Shown in pieces: positions 39,378 through 47,891 of a DNA stretch of 64,000 nt. Positions within the stretch are counted from its first letter, which is position 1. Every line of letters begins with the position of its first letter. Under the pieces are notes generated by a model. That model saw only the letters and a list, made by a program, of their open reading frames with translations. It was not told the origin of the DNA and searched no databases. Origin of the DNA: Polaribacter sejongensis (GTDB lineage: Bacteria > Bacteroidota > Bacteroidia > Flavobacteriales > Flavobacteriaceae); NCBI RefSeq assembly GCF_038024065.1, contig NZ_CP150667.1, forward strand, positions 4,285,501-4,349,500. Reading direction: 5' to 3'. Position numbers and translations under genes: made by a program.

Positions 39378-41294
39378 TTAAAATTGATAGATTTTGTTTG
39401 CTTTTAAATTGGTAAGAGTTGATTTTTCTCCACTTCTCCAAACCACTTCTACTTTCTCAATTACTTTCTCTTTTCCTAGACCAAAATGAACAGTATTTAA
39501 AAAGCTTTGAGCATGAGAAGCACTACTAGAACCAATAAGTTTGAATTGTTTTCCAATTTTTGTTGTGATGTAAACTTTAGCGCCATAAGCATCTACATTA
39601 GATTTAGAATTACCAACTCTAAATAGGGCATAATTGTTTACAGAAACTGTTTCGTTCTCGTATAAATGCCATTGTCCATTATCATCATCTCCACTTAAAA
39701 TATCTATTTTACCATCTAAATTATAATCGAAAGTTGCCCCCATATCTCCATGAGATTTAGATGGAATATTGTTTGCTCCATGTGTTAAAATAGATTCAAA
39801 CTCTAAGTTTCCTTTATTTTTAAAAATCACGTCTTCACTTCTTTGGATTAAACCACCAAAACGATATAAGAAGAAATCATTAAAGCCATCGTTGTCAAAA
39901 TCTCCTGTAGTTATTCCCCAATTGTTTTCCAAGCTTTCTTTAGGCAAATGTTTAGACCCATCTATAAAATGAGTTCCTTCATTAATCAACAAAACATCTG
40001 GAACACCCAAGTCTTGAGGAGTCCAATCTGGTACTACTTTTGTAACACCAACAACAGATGCTCTCACATCCCATGCTAAATTGGTTTTTAATAACCATTC
40101 TAAACGCCATTTTCCTTCACCCAAATAGCCTAAGTACCATCCGCTTTTGTCTAAATTTTCGGGAAATCCATTCGCTTCATTTTGCGTTACTTTTTGAATG
40201 TCAAAAGGCATTTTATGTTCGGTTTTAGAACTTCCAATAAACAACGGAATACTTGGTTTTTCAGGGCCTCTAGGAAAACGATAAAAATCGGAAAGTTGTA
40301 TAGCTGCATCCGCATAAAAAGTTATACCATCATGACTTTTGTTTCCTTCATCTCTTAAATCTAATCGTTTCAGTTTTTCATCAAAAGAAATAGAATTATT
40401 TGCAATTTGATAATAACTTTTACCTCTTGCTAAATAATAATCTAAATCACCATCATTATCTATGTCTGCCTGTGCAGCAGTACTCATCTGGTCTATATTC
40501 TGTAACTCTTTAGGTAACCATTCTTTAGATAAGTTGGTAAATGAAAAATCGTTATTTCCTTTCCAAAATTCTGCGGCAGCATAAGGAGAAAATGTTAGTA
40601 AATCTAGTATTCCATCATTGTTAAAATCTGTAATTAGTAAACGTTCTGCATTAATTTGTTCAAAAGCTTCACTCTTTTTATAAGTAAATGTTCCGTTTCC
40701 ATTATTTTCGAATAATAGATTTCTTGGAATTTCTTCATTGACCATTTGTTCTGCATTAATTTGAAGAAAATCTAAATCACCATCATTATCTAAATCTATC
40801 CATCTTACAGAACGACCACGAGCTCCCATTTCTGATAACCCAGTTTCTTCTGTAGCATCCACAAATTTCCCATTATCATTACGTAACAAGCGTTGAGGTT
40901 GTGGTGTTGACCCGTTTCCGCCTCCTAAAGAAATTAGCAAATCTAAATCACCATCTTTATCATAATCACCTGCAGCCATTCCATGTAAATCTGCTTTTGG
41001 GAAAAGCCCTTTTTGTTCTTTAAAAGTATTGTTTTCTTGTGCCCAAAATAATTGAATAGGTGTGTTGTCATGATTACCTAAAAGTAAATCATATTTTCCA
41101 TCATTGTTGATGTCTGCGATAGTTGGTCCGCCATATTTCCAGTTTTTTTCTGTATTTAAATGGACTTCTTTAGTTACGTCTATAAATTTTATAGGATTGT
41201 TTTTCTCTTTATCTTTATTACAACTGATAAGAGAAATTAATAGAAACCCAAGGGCTAATAATTGTTTCGATTTTGTTTTAAGTAAACGTTTCAT
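39378..41294 (-). CDS. VCBS/FG-GAP and ASPIC-UnbV repeat lipoprotein
   Basis: 638 residues. The lipobox (LLISLISCNKD) is followed by FG-GAP/VCBS blades (ADINNDGKYDLLLGNHD, GDYDKDGDLDLLISLGGGNG, TGDFDNDGFNDFFLYRFG) and a C-terminal ASPIC/UnbV domain (YGAKVYITTKIGKQFKLIGSSSASHAQSFLNTVHFGLG). It is paralogous to 30691-33546 but lacks the Big2 and following domains. It lies 7 bases after GH50 in the same operon. The protein is probably exposed at the outer membrane, and glycan binding is a guess from its association with glycanases. No catalytic residues are recognised. Confidence 0.82.
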   Translation of the reverse strand: MKRLLKTKSKQLLALGFLLISLISCNKDKEKNNPIKFIDVTKEVHLNTEKNWKYGGPTIADINNDGKYDLLLGNHDNTPIQLFWAQENNTFKEQKGLFPKADLHGMAAGDYDKDGDLDLLISLGGGNGSTPQPQRLLRNDNGKFVDATEETGLSEMGARGRSVRWIDLDNDGDLDFLQINAEQMVNEEIPRNLLFENNGNGTFTYKKSEAFEQINAERLLITDFNNDGILDLLTFSPYAAAEFWKGNNDFSFTNLSKEWLPKELQNIDQMSTAAQADIDNDGDLDYYLARGKSYYQIANNSISFDEKLKRLDLRDEGNKSHDGITFYADAAIQLSDFYRFPRGPEKPSIPLFIGSSKTEHKMPFDIQKVTQNEANGFPENLDKSGWYLGYLGEGKWRLEWLLKTNLAWDVRASVVGVTKVVPDWTPQDLGVPDVLLINEGTHFIDGSKHLPKESLENNWGITTGDFDNDGFNDFFLYRFGGLIQRSEDVIFKNKGNLEFESILTHGANNIPSKSHGDMGATFDYNLDGKIDILSGDDDNGQWHLYENETVSVNNYALFRVGNSKSNVDAYGAKVYITTKIGKQFKLIGSSSASHAQSFLNTVHFGLGKEKVIEKVEVVWRSGEKSTLTNLKANKIYQF

Positions 41295-41301
41295 TTTTTA
41301 A

Positions 41302-43635
41302 TTACTTTTTTATTTTTTTACCAAACCTTCTTGTATATAAATTTGAATTTACTTCTTTTGCTTTTTTAATCATTGGTGGATAAGGAATATCTGTATTAGA
41401 GACAAAACCTACATTATAATTTTCACCATCGTGGGCTCTACCAGTAAGTGGAGAATCTAAATATTGAAACCAATGTACTCCTACAAAATATGGGTTGTCT
41501 ATTGCAGAGTTTGCATAATCTGCCCACATATTAGCTCTATCTTTTTGATCTGCTGCATGAACTAAACCAGAATGAAATAACCCAGAATCTGGTGCTCCCA
41601 TGTGAAATTCTCCAATAATGGTTGGCATATCTATTTCTTCTAAAAATTTCCAGTACTTAGTACCAATACCTTCTTTGTAATGATTGTAACTAAAAACATC
41701 AACATATTTAGCTGCAGATTCACGAACTTCTTTTGTGATTCCCCAAACAGCAAAACGACATCCCATGTACATATAGTTTGGCATTTTATCTTCTAAAATA
41801 TCATGAACAGTTTTAAAATATTTGGTAGCAAAAGCTGTGAGCATTACAGAAAAATCTGCCACCATACCTTCAGGAAATTCATTTTGTTTTTTATAATCAA
41901 CACCTTTTTCAAGTTCTTTCCAACTAGCTATATTTGTTTTCCAAGCTTTATTTAAGTTTCCAATAGTTTTGTGCTTAGTCTTTAAAATAGTCATAAACTG
42001 TTGCTTTAAATAGCTATCTTTTCCTTTAGATAAACCATCTAAAACCAATCCATAATGTGCTTTTGTAGAACTTTCATTCCCCCAACTTCTTTCGTTATCA
42101 ACAAAAACACCCATACACCAAGGATTGTTTTCGACTTCTTTAGAAACAACATCAATTGATTTTATTACTCTTCTTTCAAATTCTGGATCGAAAGGATCTG
42201 GCATTGGTCCCCAATAATCCGAACCAGAATATACCTTTTGAAAATCTCCAATAATCCATCCGTTAGCAAAATAAGGTAAGTTATTTCTGTGATAAAATGC
42301 TGGGTCAATCCAGTTTCCAAAGGACGTGAATCCCCAATTACGCATTCTGTTTTCTGTAACTTCTAACCATTTATCAAAAAAAGAATTTTTGCTTGTTTCT
42401 CCATATCTACGTTCTAAGTTCGCTCTATAAAAACTATATGTTTGTCCATGTTCTATAGGCCCAAAATGAGATTCTCTTCTATAACTATAATGATTAGCTA
42501 GAGCATCATCAATTTTTGGTAATTCAAGAAACATGTCATTTCTAAGTTTATTAACTACATGAGCTGTTTTCATGGTTTCTGTAGGTATTTCTATAATACC
42601 TTTAGAGTCTTCAGGAGTTACATCTTCCGGGTCTCTATGATATAATTTTTCATCTGTATAATCGATACCTGTATACGTTGTAGTGTTTGCCATACGTACA
42701 TTTGCTAAACCAATTGAAAAATATAAGTAACCTTCTGGATCTATTAAAGCCCATTTTCCATCAACTTTTTCTTTTCTAAAATAACCCGTTGCATCTAATT
42801 TAGGACCATCTTTCCATCCACCATATTGGCTTCTATCTGACATTAACGTATATTCTGCTAAAGATTTTAATTCTACATCAGCAATTTTCTTTAGTTCTTC
42901 ATCAGAATGTACTTTTATAGGGAAATCTCTTTTTGCATTTTGCCCAAATTTATCTACAATTCCTTTTAAAAAATTTGGATCTCTTTCTGGGCTTTCTACA
43001 ATTCTAATATTATCAACTAAAATAGTTTTGTCTTTTAAACCTTCTAATCTAAAAAAGTCTATTCCTGCTATTTCAGAAAAATCCATATTATATAGAAGTC
43101 CACTAATTTTCATATGAGTTGCTTCGGTTTCCCAAGCTTTAGGAGTATCTCTTAAACCACTATTTATGTCAGTTTTATTTGAGGTGAGTTCAAAGAAATA
43201 TGATTTGAATTTACCGGTATCAATGTTTGTAATTCTTCTTACTCTTTCTCCATTTCCGTTTTCGGCATAAACTGTTAAAAAAGTAGTTTCGTCCCCTAAA
43301 CTTTTAGCATCAAAAACTAAACTATATTTTTTGCTTTTATTTAATTTGAAATTATTTTTCGGTGTTAATTTTACTCCTGTAATTTTTTCATCTTTTTTAA
43401 AGGAAATTTCTAATGCATGATTTCTATTATTTTTAACAATTTTGTGACTTCCTTTTATGTCAATGAAATTGTTATTAATGTCTTCTTTTTCGAAATCTAA
43501 AAACAAGATATCTGATTTTGAACTCCAAACTTCATTTTGTGTAGTTTCTTTTTTACATGAAAAAAATACCACAGAAATAAATGTTAACATTAACAATTTT
43601 CTGACAGTTTTAAAAAGATTGTATTTTCCCTTCAT
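41302..43635 (-). CDS. GH50 beta-agarase, lipoprotein (second copy)
   Basis: 777 residues. The lipobox (SVVFFSCKKE) is followed by a carbohydrate-binding-like beta domain (about 40-230) and the GH50 barrel. Likely catalytic glutamates are E515 (VFVDNERSWG) and E676 (IIGEFHMGA), with HWFQYLDSPLTGR near the end. It is paralogous to 10825-13038 over the full length but differs around the first glutamate (NERSWG instead of NELSWG). Two GH50 enzymes may differ in substrate or cleavage mode. It is the first gene of the minus-strand operon that also carries the CoA module, with an operator copy about 50 bases upstream. Confidence 0.87.
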   Translation of the reverse strand: MKGKYNLFKTVRKLLMLTFISVVFFSCKKETTQNEVWSSKSDILFLDFEKEDINNNFIDIKGSHKIVKNNRNHALEISFKKDEKITGVKLTPKNNFKLNKSKKYSLVFDAKSLGDETTFLTVYAENGNGERVRRITNIDTGKFKSYFFELTSNKTDINSGLRDTPKAWETEATHMKISGLLYNMDFSEIAGIDFFRLEGLKDKTILVDNIRIVESPERDPNFLKGIVDKFGQNAKRDFPIKVHSDEELKKIADVELKSLAEYTLMSDRSQYGGWKDGPKLDATGYFRKEKVDGKWALIDPEGYLYFSIGLANVRMANTTTYTGIDYTDEKLYHRDPEDVTPEDSKGIIEIPTETMKTAHVVNKLRNDMFLELPKIDDALANHYSYRRESHFGPIEHGQTYSFYRANLERRYGETSKNSFFDKWLEVTENRMRNWGFTSFGNWIDPAFYHRNNLPYFANGWIIGDFQKVYSGSDYWGPMPDPFDPEFERRVIKSIDVVSKEVENNPWCMGVFVDNERSWGNESSTKAHYGLVLDGLSKGKDSYLKQQFMTILKTKHKTIGNLNKAWKTNIASWKELEKGVDYKKQNEFPEGMVADFSVMLTAFATKYFKTVHDILEDKMPNYMYMGCRFAVWGITKEVRESAAKYVDVFSYNHYKEGIGTKYWKFLEEIDMPTIIGEFHMGAPDSGLFHSGLVHAADQKDRANMWADYANSAIDNPYFVGVHWFQYLDSPLTGRAHDGENYNVGFVSNTDIPYPPMIKKAKEVNSNLYTRRFGKKIKK

Positions 43636-43684
43636 ATTTGCTTTGGTTTAATATAATTATAGAATTTAGTGTTGTACAGATACA

Positions 43685-43695
43685 ACTTGACAGAT
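43685..43695 (-). promoter_or_regulatory. Single shared operator unit upstream of GH50 operon
   Basis: ACTTGACAGAT on the plus strand matches one unit of the repeat, in the same orientation relative to its gene as the others. The second unit is degenerate. It overlaps a small inverted repeat, GTTGTACAGATACAAC, ending near 43686. Confidence 0.45.
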
Positions 43696-43899
43696 AGTGT
43701 TAATCTTTTGTATTACAGTGTGTAATAGATTGTTATTCATGTTTAAAACTATTCTCTCTACAAGTAAAGAAATTTATATTAATAAAGGAAGTGTTTTAGG
43801 TGTTTGTACAGTTTAATTCTAGTGAAAAGATGAGTTTTTTAATTGATATAATACTTAGAATCGGCTAATTTTCATATTATTTATAAAAAAAAATAAATT

Positions 43900-44587
43900 T
43901 TAAAAACTTGGTGTTTAATAATGTTAGTTATTTTTTTTCGGATGATATCTTTGTAAGTATTCAAGACCCATTGAAGTACATTTTTATTGTTTTAGACCTC
44001 GTTCAGCACATTTTTCTGCATTTCGCAAAAAGCTTCATTTCGAAAAAAACGCTTATCTAAAAAAGTCTTGGACACAATTTATAATTCTCGCTTTCCATTT
44101 CGTTACCCATTCTGCTAACGCTGAATGGTGCACTTCATTCCTGAGCAAAAATTATAAATGCCTCCGCTATATAGGAATATTCTTTTATCCTTTGGTGCCA
44201 CTTCCTATGTTTTTGTACTTCACACAGATATTTCGATTAAAACCCAAACCTTCCTGTTTCTTCCTTTTTTGACAGCAAAATACCAAGATTTTGAAGTTGA
44301 ACAGACTGCATAAACCGTTTTGCTGCACTTCACTTTTTATAAGTCTTTCTCAATTCAAAATAATGAAAATGTATCAGCAACAAAAAAGGAAACAGCGAAG
44401 GCACTATGGGAAGTAAATCAAAATGAAATCTTATGAAATCATACAAAAACATCAAAAAGGAAGCGGCACCAAAAAAAAACAAAAAGGAAAACGCTCTAGA
44501 TATAATAAGTAAATCACTTCAAAAAAAATAATAGCAAACTGTCTGAATAGTTCAGATAGGGTTTAATTAATCTTTAAATATATTATT
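43900..44587. other. Long non-coding left region of the element
   Basis: No convincing gene is found in these roughly 690 bases. The composition is less AT-rich than in the flanks, and several short runs repeat the theme 'aaaaggaa' or its complement. Regions like this often precede ssb in flavobacterial conjugative elements. The left border of the element probably lies near here, but no attachment repeat was recognised. Confidence 0.4.
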
Positions 44588-44944
44588 ATGAGCACACTAA
44601 AAAACAAAGTACAGTTAATCGGGAACGTAGGAAATGCACCCGAAGTTAAGACCCTAGAGGGTGGGAAAAAAGTTGTTAATTTTTCATTAGCAACGAATGA
44701 GTTTTATAAAAACTCAGATGGGGAAAAAGTGCAAAATACCCAATGGCATGCTATTGTAGCATGGGGTAGAATTGCAGAAATAGTAGCCGAGTATGTGGAC
44801 AAAGGAAAAGAGGTTGCTATTGAAGGAAAACTAACGTCTCGTTCTTACGAAACCAAAGAAGGTGAAAAACGATATGTTACGGAAGTGGTAGCAGATGAAA
44901 TTCTATTGCTTGGTATCAAAGGAGAACAAAATGCTATTGAATAA
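44588..44944 (+). CDS. ssb: Single-stranded DNA-binding protein
   Basis: 118 residues forming one OB-fold: LKNKVQLIGNVGNAPEVKTLEGGKKVVNFSLATNE at the start and GKEVAIEGKLTSRSYETKEGEKRYVTEVVADEI near the end. It is short because the acidic C-terminal tail of chromosomal SSB is missing, as is common for element-borne copies. It coats single-stranded DNA during transfer or replication of the element. It is monocistronic, followed by a terminator. Confidence 0.92.
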   Translation: MSTLKNKVQLIGNVGNAPEVKTLEGGKKVVNFSLATNEFYKNSDGEKVQNTQWHAIVAWGRIAEIVAEYVDKGKEVAIEGKLTSRSYETKEGEKRYVTEVVADEILLLGIKGEQNAIE

Positions 44945-44953
44945 TTAGCAGGT

Positions 44954-44991
44954 AAAGAGGATGTTCTACCGTATAGTAATGTCCTCTTTTT
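44954..44991 (+). terminator. Terminator after ssb
   Basis: AAAGAGGA (44954-44961) pairs with TCCTCTTT (44982-44989), followed by further T residues, just past the ssb stop codon. Confidence 0.7.
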
Positions 44992-45021
44992 ATTTTTAAT
45001 ATAAACTTAAATAGAAAAAAA

Positions 45022-45402
45022 ATGAACACACAACATACAACACTAAAACACGATTTACAATTATTTTCGGGTTCTGAAAATATATATTCACTTCCAATTC
45101 TTGGAACAAGATATACAGAAGGAATATTATATTTAGTGAATAAAGCAAATTGCTTTTGGCTTCTTATAGATGCATCTGGAATTGCAAAAAGTTTACTTGA
45201 TAAAAGTTATTTTATTACCATCGATTTTAAAAGACTTAATAAGGAAAATCAGGATGCTACAGGTAAGGAAGCAACTATAAATTATGGTGATGGAAATGAT
45301 ACTATTTTAGAATCTCATTCTTATAATTATACAGATTTTCCATTGGATGAATTGAGGTTGTTTTTTATAGACGGAACCTTAATGCTACCAAGCGAATATT
45401 AA
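45022..45402 (+). CDS. DUF6876-family protein
   Basis: 126 residues. The opening (LKHDLQLFSGSENIYSLPILGTRYTEGILYLVNKANCFWLLIDASGI) matches my recollection of the DUF6876 family, which is common on Bacteroidota mobile elements. No catalytic or membrane motif is visible. The short downstream gene begins 21 bases later on the same strand, so the two are probably co-transcribed. Function unknown. Confidence 0.65.
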   Translation: MNTQHTTLKHDLQLFSGSENIYSLPILGTRYTEGILYLVNKANCFWLLIDASGIAKSLLDKSYFITIDFKRLNKENQDATGKEATINYGDGNDTILESHSYNYTDFPLDELRLFFIDGTLMLPSEY

Positions 45403-45423
45403 TCAATTTTAAAATTTAAAGTT

Positions 45424-45621
45424 ATGATTTACCTAAATTTTACAGACTTGAGTGAAGAGGCTCAAAATCGACTTTTAGAAAATTCGAAAAAAGATGTGGA
45501 AGAAAAATTTGGCGATGATATTCGCAAATATGTAAGAAAAAATTATACTTGTTTTGAAGCTATGATAACGGAAGAAGCACAACGGAATTTGTATTCCTAT
45601 ACGTATGTATTCAATATATAA
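45424..45621 (+). CDS. Small hypothetical protein
   Basis: 65 residues, acidic and helical (LNFTDLSEEAQNRLLENSKKDVEEKFGDDI), with no recognised domain. It lies 21 bases after the DUF6876 gene and is followed by a terminator hairpin, which supports it as the last gene of a small unit. Such short proteins accompany DUF6876 genes on mobile elements. No function is proposed. Confidence 0.55.
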   Translation: MIYLNFTDLSEEAQNRLLENSKKDVEEKFGDDIRKYVRKNYTCFEAMITEEAQRNLYSYTYVFNI

Positions 45622-45642
45622 TTTTTTGATTTGAATTATTTG

Positions 45643-45670
45643 ACACCTCTAAGTTTTTGGAGGTGTTTTT
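45643..45670 (+). terminator. Terminator after the small hypothetical gene
   Basis: ACACCTC (45643-45649) pairs with GAGGTGT (45660-45666) and leads into a T-run. Confidence 0.75.
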
Positions 45671-45852
45671 CTGTTTATTGAATCTTGTTATATAAAAAAA
45701 ACGTATCTTTAGATGTTTGAAAATCAGCATTCAATTTTAAGTATTGTTATCCATATTTTTACTTTCGCCGATAACGATACCCATCGAAAATAACATACTG
45801 GAAATTCATTTTCTAAAATGGCAATGGGCTTTTTAGCCAGATTGTACGAAAA

Positions 45853-46041
45853 ATTTGTCGCGCTAAAGCGTGACAAAAAGGAGTAGCAAGAGGGTAACAC
45901 GCTGTGCGATGTTATGGCGTTCTTTTTGTTTTCAAAACACTGAATGTCAGTAAATTACATAAAGTTTAATTTACTGATATACAACTATTTGCGACAAATG
46001 ACCTGTGAACTCCTACTTTTAGGGAAGAATTTGCGACAAAT
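45853..46041. other. Candidate origin of transfer (oriT)
   Basis: Directly upstream of the mobilisation genes, the nonamer GCGACAAAT occurs three times: inverted at 45853-45861 and direct within TTTGCGACAAAT at 45988-45999 and 46030-46041. The inverted copy is part of a hairpin, TTTGTCGCG-CTAAAG-CGTGACAAA. Position, repeats and hairpin are what a relaxase/BfmA-type accessory protein would need. The nick site is not identified. Confidence 0.45.
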
Positions 46042-46050
46042 CGGCGAATT

Positions 46051-46431
46051 ATGAACTCATTTATCGGAATTAGATTTAAAAAAGAAACTGCAAAACGTTT
46101 TCAAAAATTTTCAAGAGCACACTTCAAATCACATACTGAAGCGATGGCAACTATTCTTGATTTTTTCTTCTATAATGAAATTTCTCCAAAAGAAAAATTT
46201 GGACCTACAGGCAGGACTATTGAGTCAACTATTAAGAAACGGATTAATGCGGTAATTGCCATTATGAAGGATGTCGAAAAGACACAAACGAAACCTACCG
46301 CTGCAATGATTGCATCGCTTTTTCAGGTGCAGGAGCCTACAAAAAAAGGCTTGATTCTAGAGAAAAACGGGATCGATAAAAATAAGGAAATCCGTTTTAA
46401 GGAAAAAGGAGATTCAATGAACAACCTATAA
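46051..46431 (+). CDS. BfmA/BtgA-family mobilisation protein
   Basis: 126 residues, basic, with an N-terminal ribbon/HTH-like stretch (IGIRFKKETAKRFQKFSRAHFKSHTEAMATILDFF) typical of the BfmA/BtgA accessory proteins of Bacteroides mobilisable elements. It should bind near oriT and help the relaxase. It starts 9 bases after the last GCGACAAAT copy and 11 bases before the relaxase gene. The final residues (EKGDSMNNL) abut the relaxase leader. Assignment is by pattern recognition. Confidence 0.75.
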   Translation: MNSFIGIRFKKETAKRFQKFSRAHFKSHTEAMATILDFFFYNEISPKEKFGPTGRTIESTIKKRINAVIAIMKDVEKTQTKPTAAMIASLFQVQEPTKKGLILEKNGIDKNKEIRFKEKGDSMNNL

Positions 46432-46442
46432 AATTTTGAGTT

Positions 46443-47474
46443 ATGTATATCACTATTACACCTCAAAAAACTGGAGGTAATTATTCGCAAAGTTCAGCTG
46501 ATTTTGTAAAGTATTTAGAGAAAGAAAATGAAGGTTTAGATCAAGAAAGTATGGAGCATTTTTTCAATCAATATGATGACGAAATTTCTGCAGAAGAAGT
46601 GGTGAGCAGCATTGATAAAAATACGGGGAAACTCAAAAAAAATGAACCTAAATTTTATTCGATTACCGTGAGTCCTTCCAAATATGAATTGAAGAAATTA
46701 CAAAACAATCATCAAGATTTAATAAAATATACGAGAGCTATAATGAAAGATTATGTGGCTTCTTTCAATAGAGAAATCAATGGAAAACCGATTACAATTA
46801 ATGATATAAAGTATTATGCAAAAATAGAACAGCAACGAAGATTTAAGGGAACTGATAAAGAGGTGAAAGAAAACCAGCCGTATGCCACAAAAATATTAAA
46901 ACTAAAAAATGAAATCCGGAATATTGAATCGGGAAGGGTAGAAGGTAATGTCAATAATTTGAAAAAAGACATCAGAAAATTAGAAGAGCATGCACCACAT
47001 CAACAAGATGGTAAACGAATTGTTCAAGGCATGAAAAAGGCAGGGGACCAGAGTCATATTCATATTATTGTGAGCAGAAAAGACGCTTCTAATTCGATTA
47101 GCCTTTCTCCAGGAAGTAAGTACAAAGCATCCGAAGTTAAGATGCACGGAAAGTTGGTGAAACGTGGTTTTGATAGAAATCATTTTTTTGAAAATGCAGA
47201 AAAATCTTTTGACAAAACATTCGGTTACCAAAGAAATTATGTAGAGTCGTATGCTGCTAGAAAAGACTTTCTCCAAAACCCGAAAATCTATTTTACGTCA
47301 CTAATGAAATTACCGACCAATGAAAAATCATTGGCATTTAAAATAATAGGGAAAGCTGGTATTCCGATGCTACCAAAGATTCCGGTGACACAAGCACAAT
47401 TGGCATTAAAAATATTTAACAAGTTACGTCGTGGTGCAGAAATAGCTTTAAAATCGAGTTCAATCGGCATTTAA
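46443..47474 (+). CDS. MobB/DUF5712-type relaxase
   Basis: 343 residues. The start (MYITITPQKTGGNYSQSSADFVKYLEKEN) and the histidine motif QSHIHIIVSRKD, followed by SLSPGSKYK, are those of the DUF5712/MobB relaxases of Bacteroidota elements. Tyrosines near the N-terminus (Y14 and Y24) are candidates for the nicking residue. It would cut and carry one strand at oriT. A coupling protein (VirD4/MobC) normally follows, but here the next gene is the unrelated cargo operon. Confidence 0.78.
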   Translation: MYITITPQKTGGNYSQSSADFVKYLEKENEGLDQESMEHFFNQYDDEISAEEVVSSIDKNTGKLKKNEPKFYSITVSPSKYELKKLQNNHQDLIKYTRAIMKDYVASFNREINGKPITINDIKYYAKIEQQRRFKGTDKEVKENQPYATKILKLKNEIRNIESGRVEGNVNNLKKDIRKLEEHAPHQQDGKRIVQGMKKAGDQSHIHIIVSRKDASNSISLSPGSKYKASEVKMHGKLVKRGFDRNHFFENAEKSFDKTFGYQRNYVESYAARKDFLQNPKIYFTSLMKLPTNEKSLAFKIIGKAGIPMLPKIPVTQAQLALKIFNKLRRGAEIALKSSSIGI

Positions 47475-47891
47475 TTTAAAATTATGCAACTAGACAATCT
47501 CTTAACTTTATTGGTAATTATTGGTTTTTCCAGTATTTTTTTTTTTGGAATGTATCGAATAACTAAATTCTGAGATATGCGAAATTTTGGCGTGATTGAG
47601 GTAGTTGTTAAACTTACTTTTATCCCCTTAATCTTCTTAGGTGAAAGGGATTGAAAAGTAATTTTGTAGTCGTAAAATTTAATTAATTGAGTTGTATTCG
47701 TGAGCGCACTATATTATTTTTATCTACTAGAATTGTTTTCCAAATTTACAGTCTTACTCGGATAAAAATCCGAGTTACATTTTAAAAAGCAGTTATTAAA
47801 TTAATATCAGTTAATCTTCCAAACCCATACATATTTTTATATATTTATAAAAAAAAGCTAATAGCACTCATTCTTATAAATAATACTACTT
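47475..47891. other. Intergenic region between relaxase and cargo operon
   Basis: No gene of normal size is found in these 417 bases. A short hydrophobic reading frame opens at 47485 but has no family match. The change from element genes to the cargo operon probably happens here, and the cargo promoter should lie in the AT-rich stretch before 47892. No recombination repeat was recognised. Confidence 0.4.
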
